Positions 1 through 8,556 of a stretch of DNA of 64,000 bases are shown here, piece after piece. Under the pieces are notes generated by a model. That model worked only from the letters and a program-made list of their open reading frames with translations. It was not told where the DNA came from and searched no databases. Source of the DNA: Methanococcoides sp. (GTDB taxonomy: Archaea; Halobacteriota; Methanosarcinia; Methanosarcinales; Methanosarcinaceae); assembly GCA_021108275.1 (NCBI GenBank), contig JAIORD010000042.1, forward strand, positions 1 to 64,000, read 5' to 3'. The translations under genes were made by a program, and so were the position numbers. Numbering within the stretch: position 1 is the first letter of the stretch; the number at the start of each line of letters is the position of its first letter.

Positions 1-32
1 GAGTCTTCGGGAAATCTGCATCGCTGCTATAC
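1..32 (+). rRNA. 5S rRNA, 3' end only (partial)
   Basis: The first about 30 bases match, base for base, the last 30 bases of the complete 5S gene at 421-540, then diverge. This is therefore the 3' end of another 5S copy whose body lies before the window, probably the 5S of a rRNA operon. The copy differs from the second gene just after the final stem (A instead of G at position 31). Confidence 0.85.
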
Positions 33-227
33 TCACTCTATCCAACTCTTTTCTTAACTGATCTTAAACTCAATAGTTATGACTCTGTTTCTTAACATTT
101 GCAACGAGATTGATTTCATTTCTGACAGATAATCATCTCTATCGTATCTCATTTCATAGTGCCAATAATTGTCGCAAGGTAAAAGTTTATATGCATGTTT
201 CACCTACTAGAGACTACATTCCCAATT

Positions 228-299
228 GCCAAGGTGGCGGAGCGGCTACGCAATCGCCTGCAGAGCGATACCATTCCGGTTCGAATCCGGACCTTGGCT
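228..299 (+). tRNA. tRNA-Cys (anticodon GCA)
   Basis: A full cloverleaf can be drawn: acceptor stem GCCAAGG/CCTTGGC, anticodon stem ATCGC/GCGAT closing the loop CTGCAGA (anticodon GCA), T arm CCGG-TTCGAAT-CCGG, and U as discriminator base, which is typical of tRNA-Cys. No CCA is encoded. It lies between two 5S genes. In methanogens that use the indirect route, tRNA-Cys is charged with phosphoserine by SepRS, whose gene is at 15017-16636 in this window. Confidence 0.95.
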
Positions 300-317
300 T
301 CATTTATTTACAAGAGT

Positions 318-399
318 AAGGTCCGACTTTAAATCCTGACCTCTTGAGCAAAGCTCAAAGGTCGCGCGCTCCAGAAGCGCTGATCTGGATTTGGACCTT
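318..399 (+). ncRNA. Foldable RNA segment between tRNA-Cys and 5S rRNA
   Basis: The segment folds into a closed three-way junction: outer stem AAGGTCC (318-324) with GGACCTT (393-399), second stem AAATCC (331-336) with GGATTT (387-392), and two internal hairpins, TTGAGC-AAA-GCTCAA (344-358, extended by GACC/GGTC 338-341/360-363) and GCGCT-CCAGA-AGCGC (366-380). It is flanked by near-identical tails (289-318 and 393-422), so it arose by or was trapped in a duplication of the tRNA-Cys downstream region. It has no tRNA T-loop, so I do not call it a tRNA. It could be a decayed tRNA, an rRNA processing element, or an independent RNA. Confidence 0.45.
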
Positions 400-420
400 G
401 GCTTCATTCATTAATAAGAG

Positions 421-540
421 TATGGCGGCCACAGCGGCAGGGCCACTCCTGTTCCCATCCGAACACAGAAGATAAGTCTGCCCACGTTGCTTACTGTACT
501 GAAGTACGAGAGTCTTCGGGAAATCTGCATCGCTGCTATG
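421..540 (+). rRNA. 5S rRNA (second copy, complete)
   Basis: The segment has the archaeal 5S pattern: the 5' strand TATGGCGGC pairs with the 3' strand GCTGCTATG to form helix I (extendable by two pairs on each side), with the conserved loop region CCCATCCGAACAC near 456-468. Length is about 120 bases. It is separate from the copy ending at base 32 and is preceded by the foldable segment and tRNA-Cys, so the order is 5S, tRNA-Cys, unknown RNA, 5S. Confidence 0.9.
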
Positions 541-731
541 CTCACTATTATTAATTTGCTTTTTTTATTGCTTTTCAATCCTTTTTGGAATATTTATTTT
601 TTTCCTAGATAAAAAGTTCTTGTTTTAAATGTAATTTTGTTAACAAATGGCATATATGTAATTCGATCTGATGGATTTCTGATCATTGCTCTTAGAATAA
701 AGTGAAAGATATCTTTGCACACAAGCAATTC

Positions 732-777
732 AAGAATACTTGAAATAGATACCTTTAAATAGTATTTCAACATTCTT
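732..777 (+). promoter_or_regulatory. TATA box inside a palindromic operator of the permease operon
   Basis: A TATA-like element (CTTTAAATA, about 753-761) lies about 27 bases before the ATG at 784, so the mRNA may be leaderless. The TATA box is flanked by a perfect inverted repeat TTGAAATA (740-747) / TATTTCAA (763-770), extended outward by AAGAAT (732-737) / ATTCTT (772-777). A dimeric repressor bound here would cover the TATA box. No regulator gene lies next to it. Confidence 0.6.
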
Positions 778-783
778 CGAAAT

Positions 784-1827
784 ATGTCCCCTGATTATTT
801 ACTATATCTTATGAATGCAGGTGTTCAATCAGTTCAGAACTACCTTGCATTGCATGTGCTTCTATGCTTGATACCTGCATTCTTCCTTGCAGGTGCGATA
901 GCTTCACTTTTCTCTAAAGAGTCAGTATTGAAGTTCTTCGGAGCAGATGCTAATGCATACGTCTCATATACTGTCGCAGCTGTATCTGGTTGTTTGCTAG
1001 CGGTCTGCAGTTGCACGGTCCTGCCTTTGTTTGCAGGCATTTACAAACGAGGTGCAGGTATCGGTCCCGCAAGCACTTTCCTGTTCTCAGCACCTGCTAT
1101 TAATGTCCTTGCAATCGTATATACCGCGAAGATACTTGGATATGATCTCGGTGCTGCACGTGCTGTAATTGCCATTCTCTTGTCTCTTGTAGTTGGTATC
1201 TCAATGGCATTTATATTTGAAAGAAAACAGCAAGAGGCCAAGAAAGGAATAAAGACGTTCGGTGACGATGAACACAAGAAAAGTGCTTATCTTTTCATCC
1301 TCCTACTGGCAATACTAATAACACCCGAAATCATCTCAAATGGTCGTTACCTTGGTGTTATCATGATCGTACTCATTTTGATAACTGCTCACTTCTCAAA
1401 CAAGTGGTTCACAAAAGAAGAACTTAAAGAATGGATGGGCGAAACATGGTTCCTTGTCAAGCAGATAACCCCTCTCCTGTTCATAGGTGTTTTCTTCGCA
1501 GGTATCATCGTAGAAATACTTCCAAAAGAATATGTTGTTGAATTCGTTGGTGGTAATGCCTTATCTTCCAATTTCATAGCAGCTATCTCTGCAGCACTTA
1601 TGTATTTCTCAACACTTACAGAAGTGCCTATAATAAGTGCACTGACTATATTGGGGATGGGAAAAGGGCCCTCACTTGCAATGCTTCTTGCAGGTCCGGC
1701 ACTCAGTCTTCCAAACATGATCGTCATAGGCAGGATAATTGGTGCTAAAAAAGCATCAGTATACATATCCCTTATCGTCATAATTTCCACGATCTCAGGA
1801 TTTGCTTATGGCATGTACATAATTTAA
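784..1827 (+). CDS. Predicted permease, YraQ/UPF0718 (DUF318) family
   Basis: The 347-residue protein is almost entirely hydrophobic segments (about 8-10 helices) in two similar halves joined by a charged loop near residues 138-165 (ERKQQEAKK... then FGDDEHKK). The signature CSCTVLPLFAG at about residues 76-86, followed by KRGAG and SAPAIN, marks the DUF318 permease family, some members of which sit in arsenic or metal resistance loci. Substrate unknown. It heads a three-gene operon with a thioredoxin-like protein and a DGC-domain protein, both cysteine rich, which suggests a thiol, metalloid or metal substrate (inference). There is no Shine-Dalgarno before the ATG, consistent with a leaderless transcript from the promoter at 732-777. 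Confidence 0.85.
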   Translation: MSPDYLLYLMNAGVQSVQNYLALHVLLCLIPAFFLAGAIASLFSKESVLKFFGADANAYVSYTVAAVSGCLLAVCSCTVLPLFAGIYKRGAGIGPASTFLFSAPAINVLAIVYTAKILGYDLGAARAVIAILLSLVVGISMAFIFERKQQEAKKGIKTFGDDEHKKSAYLFILLLAILITPEIISNGRYLGVIMIVLILITAHFSNKWFTKEELKEWMGETWFLVKQITPLLFIGVFFAGIIVEILPKEYVVEFVGGNALSSNFIAAISAALMYFSTLTEVPIISALTILGMGKGPSLAMLLAGPALSLPNMIVIGRIIGAKKASVYISLIVIISTISGFAYGMYII

Positions 1828-1866
1828 TATCAATTCATCTTAAACAAAAATAAACGAGGCAATAAT

Positions 1867-2100
1867 ATGAAAATCGAAATACTTGGCTCAGGTTGTGCAA
1901 AATGCAACAAATTAAAAGAACTGGTTGAAAAAGTAGCTAATGAAAATGGCATTAATGCCGAAATAACTAAAGTCGAAGATATAAACAAAATATTAGACTA
2001 TGGTGTAATGATAACTCCCGGACTTGTTGTTGATGGCGATGTTAAGATCGCAGGCAAGATCCCTTCAGAAGATAAAGTAAAGGAATGGCTCACTCAGTAA
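1867..2100 (+). CDS. Small thioredoxin-like redox protein (MTH895 type)
   Basis: The 77-residue protein has a glutaredoxin-size thioredoxin fold: beta strand KIEILGSG, the CAKC dithiol motif at residues 11-14, a helix, then the cis-proline region MITPGLVVDG. This is the small redox-active disulfide protein family often encoded directly downstream of DUF318 permeases. It probably reduces a thiol or disulfide handled by the permease or by the DGC protein (inference). It begins 39 bases after the permease, with GAGG (1856-1859) 8 bases before the ATG. Confidence 0.85.
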   Translation: MKIEILGSGCAKCNKLKELVEKVANENGINAEITKVEDINKILDYGVMITPGLVVDGDVKIAGKIPSEDKVKEWLTQ

Positions 2101-2118
2101 ATACAGGTGGTAGTAATA

Positions 2119-2499
2119 ATGGCTGAAGATATAAAATGTGCATGTTGCTCCGGTAATGTCGGAATATTCTCCTGCTCCGGTGCTTCCAATGTAGGTCAGC
2201 ATTCCAATCAGGTAGTTATCGAGCTAAATGACAGAGAAGTTGGGAAGATGATGTGTGCAGTGGGTATTGGTGGAAAAGTCTCTGGTCTTGTGAGATCTGC
2301 AGAAGGCTGTGACAGGATAATCGCAATAGACGGGTGCCCGCTGGAATGCACTAAAAAGGCCCTTGAACTTTCAAAAATAAACATTGACCGTCACATAATA
2401 CTAACAGATCTGGGTATAGCCAAGAACAATGATCTGAAAGTATCAGAATCCGATGTGGCAAAAGCATTTGAAAAAGTATCCGAGATAATTTCAAATTGA
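2119..2499 (+). CDS. DGC-domain, putative metal-binding protein
   Basis: The protein is cysteine rich in the pattern of the DGC family (pfam08859): CACC near the N terminus, FSCSGASNVGQ, a central MMCAVG, and the naming motif as IDGCPLEC. The family is thought to bind zinc or other metals through these cysteines. I chose the ATG at 2119 over the upstream GTG at 2107 because GGTGG at 2106-2110 is then a correctly spaced ribosome site. It starts 18 bases after the thioredoxin-like gene and ends the operon. Confidence 0.8.
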   Translation: MAEDIKCACCSGNVGIFSCSGASNVGQHSNQVVIELNDREVGKMMCAVGIGGKVSGLVRSAEGCDRIIAIDGCPLECTKKALELSKINIDRHIILTDLGIAKNNDLKVSESDVAKAFEKVSEIISN

Positions 2500-2599
2500 A
2501 ATAAATTGAACATAACGGGCTTAAATTGTATACTGGCAAATTTCATCTTAAAAGTGATGAAATACAAATATATAATATCAGCCAATATCTAATGCTCAA

Positions 2600-4051
2600 A
2601 TGTCATCGATATTCGAGATTACCCACAAAGATGCAGCAGGACGCATTGGAAAACTAAAAACGCCACATGGAACTGTGGAAACTCCCACCGTCATGCCTGT
2701 AATAAACCCGAACCTTCAGGTCATAAAACCTTCCGAAATGAGGGACTTCGGTGCCCAGATGTTAATAACTAACTCCTACATCATATCACGCAGGGATAAG
2801 CTTCGGGAAAAAGCCCTTAAGGACGGTCTGCATTCACTTCTTGATTTTGATGGACCTATAATGACCGATTCCGGTTCTTTCCAGCTTTCGGTATACGGGG
2901 ACATAGAGGTAACCAATGAACAGATCATCGAGTTCCAAAAAACGATTGGATCTGACATTGGTGTTCCTCTTGACATACCTACTCCCCCCGATGTCCCTCG
3001 ATCACGTGCGGAATCTGAACTGGAAACTACCATTGAACGCCTCATCGAAGCACGCAGCATGGTAGGTGACGAGATGCTTCTTGCAGGCCCTGTTCAGGGT
3101 TCCACATATACTGACCTGCGTGAAAAATGTGCAAGTACCATTAGTGAACACAAATTCGATGTATATCCCCTTGGGGCAGTCGTTCCTCTGATGGAATCCT
3201 ATCGCTATGCAGAACTTGTTGACGTTATCGTCTCATCGAAAAAAGGTCTTGACCCCACCGTGCCCGTTCATCTGTTTGGTGCCGGTCATCCAATGATGTT
3301 CGCTCTGGCAGTAGCACTTGGATGCGACCTTTTCGATTCTGCAGCTTATGCACTCTATGCAAAGGACAGGCGATACATTACTTCCAAAGGGACCTATCAT
3401 ATTGATAACCTGAGCTATCTTCCATGTTCCTGCCCAATATGCGTCTCACACACAGCAGAAGAGGTTAAAAAAGCCGACAATTGCAGTGATCTTCTGGCAA
3501 GGCACAACCTCTATGTGACATTTGAGGAAATTCGCCTTATAAAGCAATCCATAAAAGAAGGCAACCTGCTGGAACTTGTGGAACTGAGATGCCGCAGTCA
3601 TCCAAGAATGCTCGAAGCATTGAAAAGGATGTACTCATATTCTGACTGGATCGAAAAATACGACCCTGCATCCAAATCCACGTTCTTCTACTGTGGACCT
3701 GAATCATCACAAAGGCCGGAAGTCTTAAGGTTCTCCAAAAGGCTTGAGCGCTTCACTATAAAAGGCACTGCTGTGATCAGACCGTTCTCAATGAGGACCT
3801 ATCCTGAATCTGATAATGACATTATATTCAAAGCACCATTCGGTTCATTCCCTGCTGAACTTTCCGAGGTATATCCTTTCAATGCGGAAGTTATCGAAGA
3901 CACAGATATCGAATCGTTAGGTAAGGCCCTTGAAAATACTATAAGGCTCATCGAATTGAATCCCGATGCAGAGTTTACTTTCATAAAGGGAAAAGAGCTT
4001 GAACATCCTCTATTTGAAATACTGGAAAAGATCGCGGACGTCAAAGAGTAA
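2600..4051 (+). CDS. tgtA: tRNA-guanine(15) transglycosylase, archaeosine synthesis
   Basis: The 483-residue protein exchanges guanine 15 of the tRNA D loop for preQ0, the first tRNA-level step to archaeosine. Visible features: PTVMPVINP near the N terminus, TDSGSFQLS with the catalytic-site aspartate at about residue 91, the substrate loop around PLDIPTPPD, the HLFGAGHP segment, and the zinc ligands CSCPIC at about residues 277-282 with a later histidine. The C-terminal extension covers domain C1 only; a PUA domain is not apparent, so it may be encoded separately as in some Methanosarcinales. Confidence 0.92.
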   Translation: MSSIFEITHKDAAGRIGKLKTPHGTVETPTVMPVINPNLQVIKPSEMRDFGAQMLITNSYIISRRDKLREKALKDGLHSLLDFDGPIMTDSGSFQLSVYGDIEVTNEQIIEFQKTIGSDIGVPLDIPTPPDVPRSRAESELETTIERLIEARSMVGDEMLLAGPVQGSTYTDLREKCASTISEHKFDVYPLGAVVPLMESYRYAELVDVIVSSKKGLDPTVPVHLFGAGHPMMFALAVALGCDLFDSAAYALYAKDRRYITSKGTYHIDNLSYLPCSCPICVSHTAEEVKKADNCSDLLARHNLYVTFEEIRLIKQSIKEGNLLELVELRCRSHPRMLEALKRMYSYSDWIEKYDPASKSTFFYCGPESSQRPEVLRFSKRLERFTIKGTAVIRPFSMRTYPESDNDIIFKAPFGSFPAELSEVYPFNAEVIEDTDIESLGKALENTIRLIELNPDAEFTFIKGKELEHPLFEILEKIADVKE

Positions 4052-4105
4052 CTCATTGATGTTCATTAAAAACGATAATTAAAGATCTCATCATTGGTGA
4101 TTCAT

Positions 4106-5047
4106 TTGGTATCAACAACAGGATCAAAAACGCGCAACCCCTACTTAGAACTGCTAAGGCCGGAGATAGCGGATATGGACTTTGCCCTTCCGGCATCGAG
4201 TGCACTGCTGGCATCTTATCTTGCCACATCTGCACTTCCTCCGCTCATTCCCTTCATAATTGCTGTCATAGGCGGATATGCTGCCATCACAAGTTCCTAT
4301 GTGTATAATGATTGCTGTGATGTGGATATCGATAAGATAAATCTGCCTGACAGGCCGTTGGCATCTGAAACGCTATCTCGGAAAAATGGATTGACGTATT
4401 CACTCATCCTTTTCTTCGTAGCAGCAGTGGCAGCATTCTATCTGAATCCCGAATCTCTGTTCATACTTGTCATCGCAGTAGCGACCATCAGCATATATTC
4501 AATGTTCGCAAAGCGGATGACCTTCTTAAGCTTCATACCCGTGGGAATAGCTTATGGGCTTGTTCCGGTCGGCATCTGGCTTGCTTTCGACCCTGCGGGC
4601 ATACTCAGGGGAAATGATGGTGTAATATTGCCATTGCCGGCAATATTCTTCTTTATAATGATGTGTGTTGCTGATTGGGGCTTCACCCTTTCTGGAGTAT
4701 GCAGGGATGTTGAAGGTGACCGTGCAAAAGGTGCACCCACATTCCCGGTGACATTTGGGGTACCCCTTACATCCAAATTCATTCTTGCATGTTGGGTAAT
4801 TGGTATCCTCGCATCAATGGCCATTGGTATCACCGCAGAACTTGGTCCTGTCTTCTTTACAGGTGCCATACTTTCAGGTATATGGATGCTATCAAAGGCA
4901 CTTGATTTTGTGAAAAATCCTCTCCCTGAACGTGGAGGTAGGTTGTTCCTTCAGGGTTCCAGGTATAGGGGTGTGATGTTTGGTTCACTTATACTCGATG
5001 TGATCCTTTCCATTGGTGTTTCTTCCTATGCGGGAATTCTTTGGTGA
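4106..5047 (+). CDS. UbiA-family prenyltransferase
   Basis: An integral membrane protein of about 313 residues with eight or nine hydrophobic segments and both aspartate-rich UbiA motifs: NDCCDVDIDK (binding the prenyl diphosphate through Mg2+) and DVEGDRAKG. Nearest functional families are digeranylgeranylglyceryl phosphate synthase and quinone/methanophenazine-type prenyltransferases. It is followed after 15 bases by a geranylgeranyl reductase and a radical SAM gene, so the three probably build one isoprenoid product. The start is uncertain: no ATG is present; TTG at 4106 has GGTGAT 4 bases upstream, while TTG 4094 and GTG 4097 have no such site. Confidence 0.85.
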   Translation: MVSTTGSKTRNPYLELLRPEIADMDFALPASSALLASYLATSALPPLIPFIIAVIGGYAAITSSYVYNDCCDVDIDKINLPDRPLASETLSRKNGLTYSLILFFVAAVAAFYLNPESLFILVIAVATISIYSMFAKRMTFLSFIPVGIAYGLVPVGIWLAFDPAGILRGNDGVILPLPAIFFFIMMCVADWGFTLSGVCRDVEGDRAKGAPTFPVTFGVPLTSKFILACWVIGILASMAIGITAELGPVFFTGAILSGIWMLSKALDFVKNPLPERGGRLFLQGSRYRGVMFGSLILDVILSIGVSSYAGILW

Positions 5048-5062
5048 TCGGAGGTAATAGAA

Positions 5063-6220
5063 ATGGATGCTGATATTATTGTGATCGGTGCATCTCCTGC
5101 AGGACTTATGGCTGCACGTAATGCTTCTAGAAAAGGTGTGAAGGTTCTTCTTCTTGATAAAAAAGAGATTATCGGCCATCCCACACACCCTGCGAATACT
5201 TTCTTCAAAGGAATGTTCGACAGGGCAGGCGAAGCGGTGGACCAGAGCTATGTTCTTAAGAATATGAATGGAGCATATTTGGTAGCACCATCTGGTGGCA
5301 GGGTTGCCATAGAAGCTCCTGCTTATTTCCTTGATCGTCTTAAATTCGATGAGTTCTATGTCAAACAGACCCAAGATTCCGGTGTTGAGATGCGTATGGG
5401 TGTCGATGTACATAACATCTTAAGGAATAGCAATGGGATGTCGCTCAGTACGAACGATGGGGTGCTTACCTGTAAGATGGTCATCGTCTCAGATGGCATA
5501 AACTCAAAGCTTGCAGGTCTTCTCGGGCTTCAGCCTATGAAGTATTCTAACGATATCGCATGGGCAATGGAAGCGTTCGTAGAGGCCGATGGTATAGGCG
5601 AGCCGGATATGTTCGAATATTATGTTGGCAATCATTGCCCTGGCTGGAAATCAACATATTCTCCATGTGGCAAGGATCTTGCTACTCTCGGGGTCTATGT
5701 CAGAAGGAATGGAAAAGATGTAACTCCATTCTTTGATAGGTGGGTGGAGAAATTCAAGAAAATTAAAGGCATAGATGATCTTGTGATCCATGAAAGGGCA
5801 GTTGGTGGAGATCCCATCGTCACAATACCAAAACAGATGCATACTGATGGTGTTATGCTCGTGGGCGGAGCTGCAGGACAGTCCGGTATTGGCTATAGTA
5901 TGCATGCCGGTCAGATGTGTGGTGATGTTGCCGCTGATGCCATTGCTAAAGGCGATGTTTCAGCCAAGGTCCTTTCTGAATATCGGGGTAAATGGAACAC
6001 TGAATACAGGGCTGAATACGTTCTTGGCCGTATCGGTCTCGAAACCCTTCGCAAGATGGAGGATCGAGAGATCGATAGGTTAATGAAGACATTTGAAGAT
6101 GTGGACTTTTCATTCCTTTCAGGTAATTCTACTCACAAGTGTATGCAACTTGGACTTTTCATGTTGAAGAAAGACCCCCGTTCCTTCCTTTCTTATAAGG
6201 CACTTTTGAGGAGCAAGTGA
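5063..6220 (+). CDS. Geranylgeranyl reductase family flavoprotein
   Basis: The 385-residue FAD protein opens with a Rossmann motif (DADIIVIGASPAGLMAARNA), has the family loop HPTHPANTFFKG near residues 38-50, and the second FAD motif around residues 270-292 (VGGAAGQSGIGYSMHAG followed by GD). Members saturate the double bonds of isoprenoid chains, either archaeal membrane lipids or prenyl chains of electron carriers. Position between a UbiA prenyltransferase and a radical SAM gene, five bases from the latter, argues for a dedicated chain-saturation step. GGAGG at 5050-5054 precedes the ATG by 8 bases. Confidence 0.88.
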   Translation: MDADIIVIGASPAGLMAARNASRKGVKVLLLDKKEIIGHPTHPANTFFKGMFDRAGEAVDQSYVLKNMNGAYLVAPSGGRVAIEAPAYFLDRLKFDEFYVKQTQDSGVEMRMGVDVHNILRNSNGMSLSTNDGVLTCKMVIVSDGINSKLAGLLGLQPMKYSNDIAWAMEAFVEADGIGEPDMFEYYVGNHCPGWKSTYSPCGKDLATLGVYVRRNGKDVTPFFDRWVEKFKKIKGIDDLVIHERAVGGDPIVTIPKQMHTDGVMLVGGAAGQSGIGYSMHAGQMCGDVAADAIAKGDVSAKVLSEYRGKWNTEYRAEYVLGRIGLETLRKMEDREIDRLMKTFEDVDFSFLSGNSTHKCMQLGLFMLKKDPRSFLSYKALLRSK

Positions 6221-6224
6221 ACTT

Positions 6225-7370
6225 ATGAACTCTGATAAAAGGTATTATTTCTACAAGAACCCCTTCTTCAAGGTCTATGCAACAGTGGATGAAGGTCTTG
6301 TAAAAATGCACACCTCAGGAGTTGCATCAAGGGCTATAAAACCGCTCACTTCCGATATGATGGACCTATTCGATGGTAAGAAGCCTGCAGTTATAAAAGA
6401 GGATGAACTTATCTTTTCCACATGGATGCCTCCTATTCCAAGCAAAGCCTTTGATCGGCTTGTGTCAAGCCAGATGGGATATATAAGGGGGAAAATGCTT
6501 CCTGAGCAGGTGACCATTTCAATAACGGAGGAATGTCCCAATAAATGTCTCCATTGCGCTCTCCCTGATACGAAGAACAAAGCCACTTTACCTGTTGAAA
6601 CCGTAAAGAACGTCATTGATCAGGTTCTTGACCTAGGTTCAACCTTCATTGTCTTTGATGGTGGTGAACCGCTGACCTATGATGGTCTCGAAGAGCTAAT
6701 CGAATATGTGGACCGTGACAGGGCACTCACGGGTATGTTCACATCCGGTGTCGGGCTAACGCTTGAGAAAGCAATGTCCTTAAAGGAAGCCGGTCTTGAT
6801 ATGATCAGCGTCAGTCTTGACAGTGCAAATGAAGCCGGTCACGATTCAATGCGTGGCCGTTCAGGTGTTTTCAACTCTGCCATTTCAGGGATAAAGAATT
6901 CACTGGATTCCGGATTGCTTGTTAATATCTATGTCGTCATCTCTCCTAACAACATTGATGAACTGGATGATTTCTACACTCTGGCAACTGAGATGGGTGT
7001 ACATGAGATCTCGTTCTTCGAGATAGTCCCTACTGGAAGGTGGATGGACCGTTCGGATGGCCTGATGAGCTTAGAAGACCACAGGAAATTCGATTCTTTC
7101 GTAGAAATGACTGAAAAAATGGATGGTCCAAAACTGTTCCCGATCCCACATGTACTTAAAAAGATGGGTTGTTTTGCAGGCAGAAAATGGTTGCATATTA
7201 CGCCAGAGGGGGATATTTTCCCATGTGCATGTCTGCCTTTATCGTTTGGTAATATCGATCAGGACAAACTTGCTGATGTCTGGCGAAAGATCCGCAAGGA
7301 TTCTACTTATGACGGGGGTATCTGCTTGATGAGGGACCCTGAGTTTAGGAAATTGCATAATTTTGATTGA
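6225..7370 (+). CDS. Radical SAM protein with SPASM-like C terminus
   Basis: The 381-residue protein carries the radical SAM cluster motif CPNKCLHC at about residues 104-111, the GGEPL motif near 147-151, and a C-terminal cysteine set (CFAGRKW... then FPCACLP) like the SPASM auxiliary iron-sulfur region. This architecture modifies peptides or small molecules, as in heme, PQQ or peptide maturation. It starts five bases after the geranylgeranyl reductase stop and surely shares its mRNA. Its target is unknown; a role in making or tailoring the lipid/quinone-like product of the preceding two enzymes is inference. Confidence 0.85.
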   Translation: MNSDKRYYFYKNPFFKVYATVDEGLVKMHTSGVASRAIKPLTSDMMDLFDGKKPAVIKEDELIFSTWMPPIPSKAFDRLVSSQMGYIRGKMLPEQVTISITEECPNKCLHCALPDTKNKATLPVETVKNVIDQVLDLGSTFIVFDGGEPLTYDGLEELIEYVDRDRALTGMFTSGVGLTLEKAMSLKEAGLDMISVSLDSANEAGHDSMRGRSGVFNSAISGIKNSLDSGLLVNIYVVISPNNIDELDDFYTLATEMGVHEISFFEIVPTGRWMDRSDGLMSLEDHRKFDSFVEMTEKMDGPKLFPIPHVLKKMGCFAGRKWLHITPEGDIFPCACLPLSFGNIDQDKLADVWRKIRKDSTYDGGICLMRDPEFRKLHNFD

Positions 7371-7584
7371 TTATCCTGTAGACTTTCATTACCACAATCT
7401 TTCTATTTTTTTGTCGAGTTTTAGATAACAATTCTGGCTCAAGTATTTTATGGATCTATATGGGAGTCTTGCCTATGTTTATCTGTATATGGCTCAATAT
7501 TTGTTATTGATGATAGCTCAAGCTACTTGCTAATTAGATTGCAGTAAAGTGGTAATTATAAGTTAAAACAGTCAATAATAAAAT

Positions 7585-7605
7585 TGAGGGCAAAGCTTGC
7601 CCTCA
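7585..7605 (-). terminator. Hairpin downstream of the coiled-coil gene
   Basis: A perfect 9-bp stem TGAGGGCAA / TTGCCCTCA with a three-base loop lies 22 bases past the stop codon of the gene ending at 7628. On the minus strand it is followed by an AT-rich tail (ATTTTATTATT). It probably ends the serB/coiled-coil transcript or stabilises its 3' end. Confidence 0.6.
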
Positions 7606-7627
7606 TTAGTAAAATTACTTTTGTTGT

Positions 7628-8485
7628 TCAGAGCATGCCGGACTTCTGCAGTGTCATGAGGTTCTCTGTGGTGAGCTTCTCACCAGATTTGAACTTCTCA
7701 AATAGCTCTGCAGCATCTTTCCTGACATCTTCCATTGATGCGACCTTCTTTCCGTCGGTCTCTCCCTTGCGCATCTTGCGAACTTCTTTGTCAATGTCCC
7801 GGATCTCTTTCTGTGCTGAAATGAACAGTTTGTGCTGTTCGTCAGCTTTCTCCTGGAACTCGACAAATTGCTTGTGAGCAGCATCAGATTCTGCACGCAT
7901 CTTGTCAGCTTCTTTGAATGTGGAGATCATCTTGTCATGATACTCCTGAGCTTTCTGTGCGTACTCTGAAAGGACATTGTGGAATTCGGAAGCCTCATCA
8001 CGGATCGCTTGTGCTTCATCTAACAGGTTCTTAAGCTCGGTATTGCTCTCGAGCTGGTCCTTCTTGACAACATATTGTTTCTGAAGTTCTGTTATTTTGC
8101 TGACAAGATCCTTCTCCTTTGCAGGAGTGAGTACTTCTGTCTGCTGTGTGAATTCGAGACGGTCTATCTCCTTGCGGATATCCTTTATGGATGGACCTGT
8201 AAGATTACTTGCAGCACGCAGCGCATCGACTTTTGCGAATACTTCGTTAGCTTTTGCATTGATCTCATCACGTTTTGCTTTGTTCTCTTTTACCTGCTCA
8301 TTGTTCTCATCACGAAGCTTCTTGTATTCCTGGGCTTCATTGATAAGTTCTTTTGTGCTTTTATTGAGATCATTGCGCTTCGCTGCTAGAGTGCTTGCTT
8401 CTGCGTTCAATGCATTTCGTTTCTCTTTGTACTCTTCGGACGCAGACTTTAAATCTTGCTTCTTTGTGTTCAGTTCTTTCATCAT
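7628..8485 (-). CDS. Conserved coiled-coil protein (COG1340-like)
   Basis: The 285-residue protein is nearly one continuous charged coiled coil: heptad-rich Lys/Glu/Ala/Leu segments from residue 1 to about 250, with no membrane segment and no catalytic motif. The C terminus (KFKSGEKLTTENLMTLQKSGML) looks globular. Such coiled-coil proteins are conserved in methanogens next to serB; their role is unknown, perhaps structural or SMC-like. It follows serB on the same strand by 71 bases; the gap holds a small hairpin CCAGC-AAAAAA-GCTGG (8506-8521) that could attenuate transcription. GGGAGG precedes the ATG. Confidence 0.8.
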   Translation of the reverse strand: MMKELNTKKQDLKSASEEYKEKRNALNAEASTLAAKRNDLNKSTKELINEAQEYKKLRDENNEQVKENKAKRDEINAKANEVFAKVDALRAASNLTGPSIKDIRKEIDRLEFTQQTEVLTPAKEKDLVSKITELQKQYVVKKDQLESNTELKNLLDEAQAIRDEASEFHNVLSEYAQKAQEYHDKMISTFKEADKMRAESDAAHKQFVEFQEKADEQHKLFISAQKEIRDIDKEVRKMRKGETDGKKVASMEDVRKDAAELFEKFKSGEKLTTENLMTLQKSGML

Positions 8486-8556
8486 GCTTTATGAATCCTC
8501 CCGCTCCAGCAAAAAAGCTGGCATTTCATGCATTTCTAATGCACGATACGCAGGGC

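Noticed and set aside
110-319. A 69-residue frame at the window start
   Set aside because: It runs through the tRNA-Cys gene and has no domain or ribosome site.
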